DNA from: Thermophagus xiamenensis
GTDB lineage: Bacteria; Bacteroidota; Bacteroidia; Bacteroidales; Marinilabiliaceae
Reading direction: 5' to 3'
Assembly: GCF_900112795.1 (NCBI RefSeq)
Contig: NZ_FONA01000018.1
Coordinates: forward strand, 1-64,000
DNA: 64,000 nucleotides
The notes beneath the pieces are model-generated. The model was given only the letters and a program-made list of their open reading frames with translations, made no database searches and was not told the origin of the DNA. Shown in pieces: positions 8,701 through 17,090 of this stretch. Positions within the stretch are counted from its first letter, which is position 1. Each line of letters opens with the position of its first letter. The translations under genes were made by a program, and so were the position numbers.

Positions 8701-10273
8701 TCAGTCTTTTTTGAATTTTTATGGTATCGGTGTTGGTATTGTAGTCAATAAATCCGTAAAACGATAATTGAAGGAGCTGTTGTCTGACCTGGCTAACCGG
8801 TTTGTTGAGGTACCGGGCATAATGCTCTGCTGAAAAAGGTTGTTTATTATTTTGGAGATAGCACTTTCTTAGGCCAAAAAGAGGATGAATGGCGTCCATT
8901 CCCTGAAGTTTGGTAAAAAATGCTTCACGGTAATAATCCATTGATTCAAAGAATGAATAATTTTTTGCGGAACCCGGAAGCATTCTCAGTTCCATGTAGT
9001 CGGTGTCTAATTGCCAGTATATTACTTCTGAATCAATAGTGACATTATGATAGGTATCAAAGAATGGACTTTGAGAAATTCCTTCTCCATTCCTTATCAT
9101 ATATAATTCCCGCGATGGAACCATAAATTTAAATTCCAGGCCTGGATGACGTATTTCACCGGTATCGAGATGAATGGTGATTTGGGTTTTACGGCTCAAA
9201 ATTTCATCATCACGAAGCGAGAAAATAAGTGATTTTGCTGTGATGAAAGCTTGGTCGTTTCTGAAAATGGTAATGGTTGCCGGATGCGAATTGGTCCCTG
9301 AACCCAAAAATTTAGCTCCATGTTGGGAAAAGCCGCCTTTATAATTTATGTTCGGATGAATATTTTCGATTTGAAACATCTGCTTATGAGAGGTGAATTG
9401 GGGATAGGTACTTGCAGAGGGTTCACGTATAAACATTACTTTGTGCTTTACCCTTCCTATTAGTGATTGGTTAAAGTAATATTTATTGTAGAATGTGACA
9501 TCTTGAACTTCGAAGTCGGGACGGTTCATATTAATGGTGTATTGCTTAAATGTGGCATACACCTTATCCTCGGGGAAACCACTTCTTTCCCAGGTTATTT
9601 TGCCGGAAGTACCATCCCAAATTCCTGTAACTACGTTAAGCCTGCCACTTGTATTAAAAACTTGAATACTATCGTTTTTAGAGTGGCAAACCAGAGTGGT
9701 ATTGTTGAGGACTAAAAAGAGAGAATCGTTTTCAAATTTGAAAGTATAGTCAGGGTTTCTGGAATACCATTTTACACTTGAAGTGCTGTAAATTTTTTGT
9801 TCTTCTACGATACCCTTTGTGATATTTAGCAGCTCTACAAAATGGCGAACATAATATCGCCGTTGATTAAGAAAATTGAGGGCTGCCTCTTTCCACGTAT
9901 AAAAATTGGGATTGGGTGCACCATTATTTACAAATGATTGTATGGTTTCGAGAAATAGATAATAGTCGGGGAAGGCTCTTGCCTGCTTTAAATAAAGTTT
10001 GTCTGATATTTCGATAATAGTTGTTTTAATATCATCGGAAGTGGATGGTGAATTCCAGAATTCTTCGAAATGGTCTAAAAATTCTTTGGCTCTTTTCTTT
10101 TCGGCTGAGACTTTGAAAATGGATTCTATTTTGTTGAAATACTCAGATTCGCCTGAGGAGGAAAAATAATTTTCGTTGCTTTGAGAAAAAGCCGATAAAT
10201 AGGTAAAGAAAAATAATAAAATAAAATGATAAGCTGCTCGGGGTTTATTGAACAAACAATTGAATTTTTTCAT
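5762..10273 (-). CDS. Very large exported protein of unknown function
   Basis: From the ATG at 10273 the product is 1503 residues. I prefer this start because the protein then begins MKKFNC and runs into a hydrophobic signal segment (HFILLFFFTYLSAFSQ); a longer frame from 10345 would place 24 extra residues before it. The mature protein starts with a helical region (to about residue 150) and then consists mostly of alternating short beta-strand-like stretches, suggesting an elongated beta-rich fold in the periplasm or at the outer membrane. Some blocks such as NLISEKMDLTHHALMADSA recall OstA/LptA-like beta repeats, but that is only an impression. The C terminus is strongly acidic (NQEELINQDESTNDEE). 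No catalytic motif is recognised. prmA lies 173 bp upstream on the same strand. I do not know the function. Confidence 0.8.
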   Translation of the reverse strand: MKKFNCLFNKPRAAYHFILLFFFTYLSAFSQSNENYFSSSGESEYFNKIESIFKVSAEKKRAKEFLDHFEEFWNSPSTSDDIKTTIIEISDKLYLKQARAFPDYYLFLETIQSFVNNGAPNPNFYTWKEAALNFLNQRRYYVRHFVELLNITKGIVEEQKIYSTSSVKWYSRNPDYTFKFENDSLFLVLNNTTLVCHSKNDSIQVFNTSGRLNVVTGIWDGTSGKITWERSGFPEDKVYATFKQYTINMNRPDFEVQDVTFYNKYYFNQSLIGRVKHKVMFIREPSASTYPQFTSHKQMFQIENIHPNINYKGGFSQHGAKFLGSGTNSHPATITIFRNDQAFITAKSLIFSLRDDEILSRKTQITIHLDTGEIRHPGLEFKFMVPSRELYMIRNGEGISQSPFFDTYHNVTIDSEVIYWQLDTDYMELRMLPGSAKNYSFFESMDYYREAFFTKLQGMDAIHPLFGLRKCYLQNNKQPFSAEHYARYLNKPVSQVRQQLLQLSFYGFIDYNTNTDTIKIQKRLNDYILFRMGKKDHDVIRFNSITPKNIPNARFDLKNYDLALKGVNNISISDRQNVSFIPDNQEVTLKYNRNFSFNGKIIAGMIELFGDGFFFSYDDFRIDLTTIDSMRMNIGTDQIDQYGRPVLRPIDNTIAKLSGYLQIDTANNKSGLVHYPKFPVLVSNKKSYVYYDRPDIQNGAYTKENFHFEIQPFEIDSLNELNKRNIVFNGTLKSNIFPDIQDQLRVRKDFSLGFVKQSPPQGYPIYQNKATFTNIIDLSNQGLIGKGSLRYGNTVADSEAFTFLPDQTTGIAQSFSIEPQTTGIELPDVQGKNISIKFLPFEDQLLAKQTDKQFILFNEETALEGSLVYSPNGLEASGKILMPTANLISEKMDLTHHALMADSADFHLVGGQNVDGISFKTNDLKAHLDFEKRIGQFQSRDLANIVEFTDNKYIAYINAFTWNMDNNEIVMGASGSEGNRFVSVHRRQDSLDFIAPIAVYDVQNKTIVAKEVSHINVADADILLNDGTIRIHQNAEMEPLDSTIILINDSPHQFKNAQVSIEGKYSYKGSGEYDFVNGDNKTYTITFSNITFDDKNQTTIAQGTVPDDITFNRHFAFKGDVELNAKDPLLTFDGGTQLLHSCHQLGPQDYIRFTAKINPNDIQIPIEEKPVNTDMEKLSHHFFLQLDSTYLYSTFLEKTNGINNSTVFDSHGYLRYNENLNSFEIAEKEKLAYPDSAGNILRFDSKGCIVSGTGIINTALDLEQVTLHSSGVIRHDRNNNKVDFEALFGANFMLDPNSIQTMVDIILQSKAPDAQIDKLTLEKRLREWTNSNSAQKIVEHLKPASDLSEALSPDLQHTLCFSDIKFEWDTPARSYFTNGKATLAWIENHGIAKEVDVKALIKRSRGGNSFEIHIQADDNNWFFFSYNNEKMMVLSSSKEFNSAIQALDIEQRKMKTGLGQDNYIFQLGNNNRLKKFMDFFNQDVNNSNQEELINQDESTNDEE

Positions 10274-10446
10274 ATTCAAAAGCGTGCCTAAGAAACAATA
10301 TAATGTCTTATGGAATAATTTTTCTAATTGAAATAATATATCCATTAAATTAAAAAATAGTAACCTATGTTGGTTATGAATACACTTTTATCAGACAGCA
10401 GCCGGGTAAAGAGAATAGATTCCTTTTCTAATTTACCGGCCAAATA

Positions 10447-11307
10447 TTATTTGCCTGTGATGTTTTTTCTATACGATAGAGCGATCCAATTGTTTTGTTC
10501 TTTTGTGGAAATGTGTTGCCAATTTAGTTTTTTAGCCACTTTGTTTATTTGTTCGAAGTCGGAGTTAAAGAAGCCGCTGAGTAATACATATCCATTGTTT
10601 TTGAGGACTTTATCATAGATGGGCATATCCTGGAGAATGATGTTTCGGTTAATATTGGCCAGGATAAGATTAAAAGGCATTTTGTTGTTAAGGCAAGATG
10701 CATCGCCCTGTTCGACCACGACATTGGCTATTTTGTTGAGTTTAAGGTTTTCAATGGCATTTTGGGTGGCCCATGAATCGATGTCTATGGCGGTAATTTT
10801 GGATGCGCCACGAAGCGAAGCCAGAATACTCAAAATGGCGGTTCCACACCCCATATCTAATACATTCATTCCTTTCAACTCCATCTTTAGTAGTTGTCGA
10901 ACCATTAAAGTGGTTGTTTCATGGTGTCCGGTTCCAAACGACATTTGGGGGTTAATTAAAATTTCGTATGGCGGTTTTTGTGACGGCGCTTCGTGAAATG
11001 TGGACCGCACCAGGCATTGCCCATCAATAATGACTGGCTTAAAATAGTTTTTTTCCCATTCGATGTTCCAGTTTTTTTCCTCTAATTTTTCGGTTGAGAT
11101 AGAGAATCGATATTGAGGCGAAGAGAGAAATGGCAGGTTTTCGGGATTAATTGGTGAAAATTGTTGCGATGAGATATAAGCTTCTACACCTGAATCAGTT
11201 TCCATAAAACTGTCGTATCCCAGTTGACTTAACTGGGCGATCAGAATTTCCCGGGCTATGGCGTCAACAGGTTCTATTTTAATTGTTGTTTTTATATAAT
11301 AATCCAT
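10447..11307 (-). CDS. prmA: Ribosomal protein L11 methyltransferase
   Basis: PrmA trimethylates ribosomal protein L11 using S-adenosylmethionine. The 286-residue product has the expected N-terminal alpha/beta substrate-recognition domain (to about residue 110), a PrmA-type FGTGHHETT motif at 124-132, SAM-binding motif I DMGCGTA at 151-157, and a late LANINRNI stretch corresponding to the NPPY-like active-site motif (ANI in PrmA). The length is near the family norm. The ATG at 11307 begins the canonical N terminus (MDYYIKTTIKIEP). The gene lies downstream of tpiA on the same strand but is separated from it by a terminator-like hairpin, so it may be transcribed independently, possibly together with the giant exported protein that follows. 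Confidence 0.93.
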   Translation of the reverse strand: MDYYIKTTIKIEPVDAIAREILIAQLSQLGYDSFMETDSGVEAYISSQQFSPINPENLPFLSSPQYRFSISTEKLEEKNWNIEWEKNYFKPVIIDGQCLVRSTFHEAPSQKPPYEILINPQMSFGTGHHETTTLMVRQLLKMELKGMNVLDMGCGTAILSILASLRGASKITAIDIDSWATQNAIENLKLNKIANVVVEQGDASCLNNKMPFNLILANINRNIILQDMPIYDKVLKNNGYVLLSGFFNSDFEQINKVAKKLNWQHISTKEQNNWIALSYRKNITGK

Positions 11308-11395
11308 TTGTCCACAATAATAAATTTTGGTTCCGGTTTGCTTTTAAGGTCAAATTTTTAGAGGGTATTTCTATTAACCTCCTAAAATACAAACA

Positions 11396-11432
11396 GTGCC
11401 AAACGGTAATTAGTAGAAATACCATTTGGCAC
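11396..11432 (-). terminator. Terminator-like hairpin after the tpiA operon
   Basis: Arms at 11396-11408 and 11420-11432 pair over 13 bp (GTGCCAAACGGTA with TACCATTTGGCAC, one wobble position) around an 11-base loop. Read on the minus strand, the hairpin is followed by the T-rich tail TGTTTGTATTTT. It fits an intrinsic terminator downstream of tpiA. Confidence 0.65.
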
Positions 11433-11579
11433 CAACTTGGTTAATTGTATGGCTGATTCTAAAAACAAAAAATAATAATCATTTTATTTTTTGAATTTGC
11501 TTTCTGCCTATACCTTAATGTCCTAATAAACTTAACCTAAATAGAATTTTAGGATTTGTAATAGGGACGAAATCTAAAA

Positions 11580-12335
11580 TCAAAAAGCATTAATAATACC
11601 CATGAAGTCTTCTGCTTTAAGAGAAGCCCCCCCTATTAAACCACCATCCACATCCGGATTGGCAAACAGTTCCTTGGCATTTGATGGTTTACAACTACCA
11701 CCATAAAGAATTGAAATTTCATCAGCAACACTTTGTTGGTACTTTTCTGCCAACGTTTTGCGAATAAATGCATGCATTTCCTGCGCTTGTTCAGGAGAAG
11801 CCGTTTTTCCGGTTCCAATAGCCCAGACAGGTTCATAAGCTAAAATGATTTTCTTAAATTCATCTGCAGAAAGGTGGAATAATGCTTCTTCAATCTGGCT
11901 TTTCACAACATCAAAGTGTTTGTTACTTTCTCTTTCTTCCAGAACCTCTCCGATGCAGAAAATAGGCGTTAAACCGTTTTTCAATGCCAGGTCAACTTTT
12001 GTTTTCAAAATGGCATTATCTTCATGGTAGTATGCTCTACGTTCACTATGACCAAGAATAACGTAAGTGGCACCGGTTGATTTAACCATTTGAGCCGATA
12101 CTTCACCGGTGTAGGCCCCTGACTCATGATCGGCACAATTTTGAGCTGATACACCTATAAGGTCTTGGTCAACGATTTTACAAACTTCAGTCAGATGAAT
12201 GAAAGGAGTTCCAATAATTACTCTGCAATTAGGTTTTTGAGCCTGCAAGGCTTCCTTGAGTTCTTTAGCCAATTCAACTCCTTCTTGCAGGGTTTTGTTC
12301 ATTTTCCAGTTTCCGGCTACAATGTTTTGTCTCAT
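11580..12335 (-). CDS. tpiA: Triosephosphate isomerase
   Basis: The enzyme interconverts dihydroxyacetone phosphate and glyceraldehyde 3-phosphate in glycolysis and gluconeogenesis. The 251-residue product is complete. It shows the catalytic Lys11 in AGNWKMNK, the electrophilic His96 in ILGHSERR, the general base Glu168 in [12 protein letters not shown] (also the start of flexible loop 6), and the phosphate-binding GGSCKPSNA and GGLIGGASL near the C terminus. It is the last gene of a minus-strand run DUF1599, DoxX, tpiA with gaps of about 20 bp, an arrangement I recognise from other Bacteroidota, including Bacteroides. The coupling with the DoxX membrane protein is conserved but unexplained. 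Confidence 0.97.
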   Translation of the reverse strand: MRQNIVAGNWKMNKTLQEGVELAKELKEALQAQKPNCRVIIGTPFIHLTEVCKIVDQDLIGVSAQNCADHESGAYTGEVSAQMVKSTGATYVILGHSERRAYYHEDNAILKTKVDLALKNGLTPIFCIGEVLEERESNKHFDVVKSQIEEALFHLSADEFKKIILAYEPVWAIGTGKTASPEQAQEMHAFIRKTLAEKYQQSVADEISILYGGSCKPSNAKELFANPDVDGGLIGGASLKAEDFMGIINAF

Positions 12336-12357
12336 TGTTTTTGCTTGTTTTATTGTT

Positions 12358-13581
12358 TTACTTAATTCTAAAATTCAAAATCATAGCTGCTGCGAAGACA
12401 AGGGCTGCCATTTGGCCGAAGATTAATAAATTATTCTTCTTTTTTTGTTGCTGTTGTATGGCTAAACTAAGCGGATGTTCCATTTGAGATGGCTTGGGCA
12501 GATCTTTAAAATGCCATTTACCAACAACGGTCCCTTTAAGAATCATTACCAGTCCGGGGTTAGAGCGTATAATGGTTTTCAGATTGGTTTCATCACCTTG
12601 AAGAAAGGTAAAATTTATTTGGTACTCTTGATTGATTTTTTCTGCCTCGGCCAGGGTTGAGGATGTAACAACGTAAAATTGTGCATTCTGCATATTGGCC
12701 GTTTGTTGCAATTCAGCCAATTGGAGGGCGGTTTCTTCTTTTAACCGGGTGATGTCAGACGAAATCACAAGAAATAGAGGAACATCCAAATCCATTAATC
12801 GATCGGTAATGTTGCCTTCAAGTGGGTGTTGCAATACAAAGTCATGAATTGGGGGCTGGTAGCCCTCAGAAATAACTTTTGTTTTACTGTCGATGAAAAC
12901 CCAGGTGGTATCATCGTAGGGATAATTTTCTTCGGTGAACTCTTTCCTGATATTGTCTTTTTCAAGGATAAATGTGGTTTTATATTCCGGCTGAGGAGCC
13001 CCTTCCGGGATTTCCATGCCTGAAGGGATATGAGTTCCGATGGCATAAGGTCTGAAATCCAAAATGGGAAGGTGATTTAAGCTATATATTGCTATACTTA
13101 TAATCCATATTACAGTTATTCCCCCAAAAATAGTTTGACGTTTTAGCGAATATGAGCAGATAAGGTTGTCTTTATTGAAAAATAAGAAGGTTGCGAAAAC
13201 CATAATAATCATATTCTTCCAAAAGGTTTGCCAGTTGGTCAGTTTAATGGCATCACCAAAACACCCACAGTCGGTCACTGGATTGAAGATGGCCAAAATC
13301 AATGTGAGCAGCGTGAAAAAACTAAGAAAATAAAAGGCAGCAGTGGTTGCCAGGCGCGGAAATACGTTGAATACCAGCAAAACGCCCATAACGAACTCAA
13401 GTGCGGCCAGGCCTATCCCCAAAGGAAGGCTAAGCGGCGATAACCATTCAAAATGGAAGGCCTGAAAATAATCTTGGAATTTAATACTACTTCCAACCGG
13501 ATCAACGGCTTTTACAAAGCCGGAAAAAACAAATGTTAAACCAACTAAAATACGGCTAAACGTTCGTAAAAAATTCCACAT
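12358..13581 (-). CDS. DoxX/MauE-like membrane protein with thioredoxin-like tail (BT_3928 family)
   Basis: The 407-residue protein starts with four membrane helices typical of DoxX/MauE proteins (about residues 10-150) and carries the MauE-like motif TDCGCFGD with Cys105 and Cys107 at the membrane face. A long soluble domain follows (about 170-380); its segment [17 protein letters not shown] and later [18 protein letters not shown] resemble a thioredoxin-like fold that has lost the CXXC pair. A final hydrophobic helix near 385-402 anchors the C terminus. By analogy to MauE and DoxX proteins it may pass electrons or support disulfide chemistry at the envelope, but the real role is unknown. 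It sits between DUF1599 and tpiA in a tightly spaced operon. Confidence 0.82.
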   Translation of the reverse strand: MWNFLRTFSRILVGLTFVFSGFVKAVDPVGSSIKFQDYFQAFHFEWLSPLSLPLGIGLAALEFVMGVLLVFNVFPRLATTAAFYFLSFFTLLTLILAIFNPVTDCGCFGDAIKLTNWQTFWKNMIIMVFATFLFFNKDNLICSYSLKRQTIFGGITVIWIISIAIYSLNHLPILDFRPYAIGTHIPSGMEIPEGAPQPEYKTTFILEKDNIRKEFTEENYPYDDTTWVFIDSKTKVISEGYQPPIHDFVLQHPLEGNITDRLMDLDVPLFLVISSDITRLKEETALQLAELQQTANMQNAQFYVVTSSTLAEAEKINQEYQINFTFLQGDETNLKTIIRSNPGLVMILKGTVVGKWHFKDLPKPSQMEHPLSLAIQQQQKKKNNLLIFGQMAALVFAAAMILNFRIK

Positions 13582-13601
13582 TTTACTGATTTGTTTTGAG
13601 G

Positions 13602-14186
13602 TTAATTAATTTCCTTTTCTGAAGAAAAGGTATCAATATCATCTTCAGGGAATTCGAGTTTAATAAGTCCAAAAACCGCGTAATTAATGATGTCCATATA
13701 ATTGGCATCTATTCCTTCCGACACGATGGTCTTACCATGATTGTCTTCGATTTGTTTGGTTCTGTGTATTTTCATTAAGATAAGATCGGTAAACGAACTG
13801 ATACGCATATTTCGCCAGGCTTCGTCATAATCGTGATTTTTGTTGTCCATTAATCGTTTAGCCTGATAAATATATTTATCGTAAAGTTCTATTGCTTCCT
13901 GCGGTTTCATGGATGGTTGATCGCTGGGACCCAAATCCAGCTGGATAAGCCCCATTGTGGCATAATTAACTATACCGATAAATTCGGAACGAATATCTTC
14001 ATCAATTTTTGCCTGACCCTTAGTTTCGATGCTGCGGATCCGCTGCGCTTTAATAAATAGCTGGTCGGTCATGGAACTGGGACGAAGGATGCGCCAGGCG
14101 GTGCCATAATCTTTCATTTTTTTTTTGAAAACATCCCTGCACAGCGAAATGACATGTTCGTATTGTTGGTCTGTTTTTTCGGGCAT
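13602..14186 (-). CDS. DUF1599 protein, two internal repeats
   Basis: The 194-residue product consists of two copies of one domain: residues about 13-85 (FKKKMKDYGTAWRILRPSS, then DQLFIKAQRIRSIE) and about 100-175 (MDNKNHDYDEAWRNMRISSF, then DLILMKIHRTKQIE). Each repeat carries the same D-Y-x(2-3)-AWR-x-(L/M)-R-x-SS pattern. This is the DUF1599 family, which has also been grouped with nucleotide-modification-associated domains; that functional link is known only from comparative genomics and I cannot confirm it here. It is the first gene of the operon with the DoxX protein and tpiA. No signal peptide or membrane helix, so it is cytoplasmic. Confidence 0.85.
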   Translation of the reverse strand: MPEKTDQQYEHVISLCRDVFKKKMKDYGTAWRILRPSSMTDQLFIKAQRIRSIETKGQAKIDEDIRSEFIGIVNYATMGLIQLDLGPSDQPSMKPQEAIELYDKYIYQAKRLMDNKNHDYDEAWRNMRISSFTDLILMKIHRTKQIEDNHGKTIVSEGIDANYMDIINYAVFGLIKLEFPEDDIDTFSSEKEIN

Positions 14187-14391
14187 AGTTTTATTTTGAG
14201 CTGTAAAAATACAAAAAAGCTGTGTAAAGTATGGAGCTAACGCACTATTTTTGTCATTTAATGGTCGGACAATTGAATGGGTTGTTTGGTGGCTATAAGC
14301 TCAAAACGATTTTGCAGGCGGCATGATATAGCTTTACTGGTTTCATGATTGGAAATAACTTTTAATCGTATTAATATTATCTATGTTGTTG

Positions 14392-14466
14392 TCCGAAAGG
14401 AACTCGTATGGCTTAACCAATTTTATGCATCTTATTTAATGACCAAAGCTGCCATGTTCGTTTCAT
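14392..14466 (-). repeat. Dispersed hairpin repeat A, single diverged copy
   Basis: Within the 350-bp divergent gap between DUF1599 and folP lies one copy of the A element in reverse orientation. From left to right it has the right arm (CCGAAAGGAACTCGTATGGC), a spacer containing ACCAAAGCTG, and the left arm (GCCATGTTCGTTTCAT). The internal CTTTTG-CAAAAG hairpin seen in other copies is eroded. The rest of the gap (14187-14391) shows no other structure that I can support. Confidence 0.75.
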
Positions 14467-14536
14467 TTATTCTCTTGAATTATTATTCCGGATGTTTGAA
14501 AAAAATATTGATATTTAAAATGATATAAGCAGAAGG

Positions 14537-15406
14537 ATGAAGAATTTTGAAGTAAAAAATAGTTGTTTAGCCAATAGGTTTACAATAAATTGCCGAGGCA
14601 AATTAATAGATCTTTCTAAGCCGGTAGTGATGGGAATTTTAAACCTTACGCCCGACAGTTTTTATTCCGGAAGCAGGATTACCACACTGGATGATTCGGT
14701 GCAACGGGTGGAGGAGATAATATCGGAAGGCGGCGTAATAGTTGATATCGGCGCTTATTCGTCTCGTCCCGGTGCCAATGATGTTTCGGAACAGGAAGAA
14801 GGACGTCGCCTTTGGCCAATATTGGACGCTATTCGAAAGCGTTGGCCTGACATTATAATATCTGTTGACACGTTTCGTAGTACCATAGCTCAAAAGGCGG
14901 TAGCCGAATATGAGGTGGATATTATTAATGATATCTCTGCCGGGATGATGGATGCAGCCATGTTTGAGACCATTGCACGACTGAATGTTCCTTACATATT
15001 GATGCATATGAAGGGGACACCTCAAAATATGCAGAAGCACCCCCAATATGAGGATGTTACCGGTGAAGTGTTGTTGTTTTTGTCGGAAAAGGTTAACCAG
15101 TTACGAGCATTGGGTGTTGCTGATATAATAATAGACCCTGGCTTTGGATTTGGTAAAACTCTAGAGCATAATTATCAATTATTGAGGGATTTGCAGCAGT
15201 TTAGGATGTTTGAGTTGCCTCTGTTGGTCGGGGTGTCGCGTAAGTCTATGATATATAATGCACTAAACTCTAAACCCGAGGAGGCTCTCAATGGTACCAC
15301 TGTTTTGCATGCATGGGCTTTGACCAAAGGAGCAAACATTTTAAGGGTGCATGATGTGAAAGAAGCTGTAGAATGTGTTAAATTAGTATCAAAAATTATG
15401 GAATAA
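14537..15406 (+). CDS. folP: Dihydropteroate synthase
   Basis: The enzyme condenses p-aminobenzoate with dihydropterin pyrophosphate in folate synthesis and is the sulfonamide target. The 289-residue product carries all family hallmarks in order: MGILNLTPDSFYSGSR, VDIGAYSSRPGA, IISVDTFRS, DIINDISAG, MHMKGTPQNMQ, IIDPGFGFGKT and VGVSRKSM. Length is normal. The ATG at 14537 is preceded by AGAAGG. It reads towards cdaA; folP and cdaA are neighbours in many Bacteroidota, but here a 673-bp repeat-filled gap separates them. Confidence 0.96.
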   Translation: MKNFEVKNSCLANRFTINCRGKLIDLSKPVVMGILNLTPDSFYSGSRITTLDDSVQRVEEIISEGGVIVDIGAYSSRPGANDVSEQEEGRRLWPILDAIRKRWPDIIISVDTFRSTIAQKAVAEYEVDIINDISAGMMDAAMFETIARLNVPYILMHMKGTPQNMQKHPQYEDVTGEVLLFLSEKVNQLRALGVADIIIDPGFGFGKTLEHNYQLLRDLQQFRMFELPLLVGVSRKSMIYNALNSKPEEALNGTTVLHAWALTKGANILRVHDVKEAVECVKLVSKIME

Positions 15407-15430
15407 AATGAGCCTGACCTACAAAACTAA

Positions 15431-15863
15431 GGCAGAAGTGCACAGGCCGAAGGCAGAAGAAGTCAATAGTTATTAGTCAACAGTCATTAGTGTTAATGGA
15501 CTAGTGACTAATGACTAACCACTAATGACTACTTTTAAGAAACAATATATCAAATGAAGTAAGTAAAATTTATACGGATGAAACGAGCATGACAATGAGA
15601 GATTTTCACAAAAGAGAATGTATAAAACTCTTTGTCATGCGAGTTCCATCCGGCCCATAACTTGGATAAATTTTATACGGATGAAACGAGCATGGCAGCT
15701 TTTGCCACAAAAGAACATGTATAAATTTTATTAAGCCATGCGAGTTCCATTCGGCCAATGAGTTAAATAAATTATATACGAATGAAACGAGCATGGCGAC
15801 TTTTGCCACAAAAGAGCATGTATAAAATGATATAGGCAGAAGTGCACAGGCAGAAGGCAGAAG
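15431..15863 (+). repeat. Composite repeat: B, C, linker, three tandem A elements, B
   Basis: The largest copy of the dispersed repeat family. Module B (15431-15459) is built from GGCAGAA heptamers. Module C (15461-15532) is a long hairpin of TTAGTCA-type heptamers and their complement. After a linker, three A elements follow with ATGAAACGAGCATG at 15578, 15681 and 15782 (periods 103 and 101). In the first A element the arms 15575-15595 and 15632-15652 are 21 nt each and pair at 18 positions. A second B module (15835-15863) follows the third A, which has lost its right arm. No ORF of interest is present. Confidence 0.92.
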
Positions 15864-16079
15864 TGAGATTTATCGATTTTATGATTGCGGGTTGGGAAAT
15901 TTCCCCTTTAGGGGATTAAGGGGTGAGGGATGGCCATAATGGACTTTAAACTAATTATATAAGTAAATTTTATACGAATGAAAACTTTGTTTTTTCTCTA
16001 TTGATTGGAAAAGTAAGCACTAATATTTTAAATAGAATTACAGGGAATGAAGACACAAGTAAAATTATAAAGAATTAGT
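15864..16079. other. Leader of cdaA with short palindrome and partial repeat
   Basis: A CCCCTTTAGGGG palindrome lies at 15903-15914. A short partial A element (AAATTTTATACGAATGAAAA) occurs near 15964. No exact -7 box is apparent upstream of cdaA. Confidence 0.45.
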
Positions 16080-16865
16080 ATGACTTTCTTAGAGATTCGT
16101 TTTATCGATTTAGTCGATATATTTTTAGTAGCCTATTTAATGTTCCGGCTCTATAAATTAATAAAAGGGACAGTTGCGCTCAATATATTCATCGGCATAT
16201 TTTCCTTTATAGTTTTCTGGCTTTTGATCAAATCCCTCAAAATGGAATTATCTTCTACCATTCTGGATAATTTTGTAAATGTTGGGGTGCTGGCCATTAT
16301 TGTAGTTTTTCAGCAGGAGATAAGACGATTTTTGCTTTTACTGGGAAGTCGTTACAATTTACACAATAAGTTTTCGTTTGAGCGCTTTTTTGAAGGGAAA
16401 TCACGAGGAGCCGGAATGATGAACATATATATCAAACCCGTTGTACAGGCCTGTGATTATTTTACCCGTACCCGTACCGGTGCTTTGATTGTGATAACTA
16501 AAAACTCCGAATTGCTTGACTTTGTGCATACCGGCGAATTGCTCAATGCGGTTATTTCGCGTCGGTTACTGGAGACTATATTTTTTAAAAACAACCCGCT
16601 TCACGATGGTGCAGTAATTATTAATAGAAATAAAATTAAAGCTGCCGGATGTATTTTACCCGTTTCACAAAACATGGATATTCCCAAACGTTTTGGGCTT
16701 CGTCACCGCGCCGGGATGGGCATTACCGAATCAACCGATGCTGTGGCAATTGTGGTATCGGAAGAGCGGGGAAGAATTAGTTTTTTCCAAAATGGAAGAG
16801 GCGAATTTAATATTTCGGTCGAAGAGTTGGAAAAACGCCTCGAAGCAGCAGGTTTGACACGTTGA
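16080..16865 (+). CDS. cdaA: Diadenylate cyclase, CdaA type
   Basis: CdaA makes cyclic di-AMP from two ATP molecules at the membrane. The 261-residue product has three N-terminal membrane helices (about residues 12-28, 35-52, 65-78) and a cytoplasmic DAC domain with both signature motifs: DGA at 176-178 within NNPLHDGAVII and RHR at 208-210 within GLRHRAGMGITE. This matches the three-helix CdaA/TIGR00159 class, not DisA or CdaS. Proximity to folP is typical for Bacteroidota. No CdaR or GlmM partner gene accompanies it here, unlike Firmicutes. The upstream region is filled with repeat family A/B/C. Confidence 0.95.
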   Translation: MTFLEIRFIDLVDIFLVAYLMFRLYKLIKGTVALNIFIGIFSFIVFWLLIKSLKMELSSTILDNFVNVGVLAIIVVFQQEIRRFLLLLGSRYNLHNKFSFERFFEGKSRGAGMMNIYIKPVVQACDYFTRTRTGALIVITKNSELLDFVHTGELLNAVISRRLLETIFFKNNPLHDGAVIINRNKIKAAGCILPVSQNMDIPKRFGLRHRAGMGITESTDAVAIVVSEERGRISFFQNGRGEFNISVEELEKRLEAAGLTR

Positions 16866-17090
16866 AAAGATTATTAGGCTATTGGGTTAGTAGAAAAGAT
16901 GAGGTTGAAAATATGCAGCTTGAAGTTAGAAAAAATTAGTAGTAAATTGATGTTTTATAGAAATAGGTTAGTAATATAAATTTCGGACGACAGGCTTGAA
17001 TCGCTAAAATCCGGCCATCAAAGGGCGAAGCCTAAGTTGATGCAATAAATAGCTTGGTACAAATTACTAAGGTTATTCGAAATAATCATC

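Noticed and set aside
10274-10345. Longer N terminus for the giant exported protein
   Set aside because: It would place 24 residues before a good signal peptide; the ATG at 10273 gives MKKF directly before the hydrophobic core.
15606-15809. Minus-strand ORF within the tandem A elements
   Set aside because: It lies wholly in repeat DNA and its sequence repeats with the 102-bp period.
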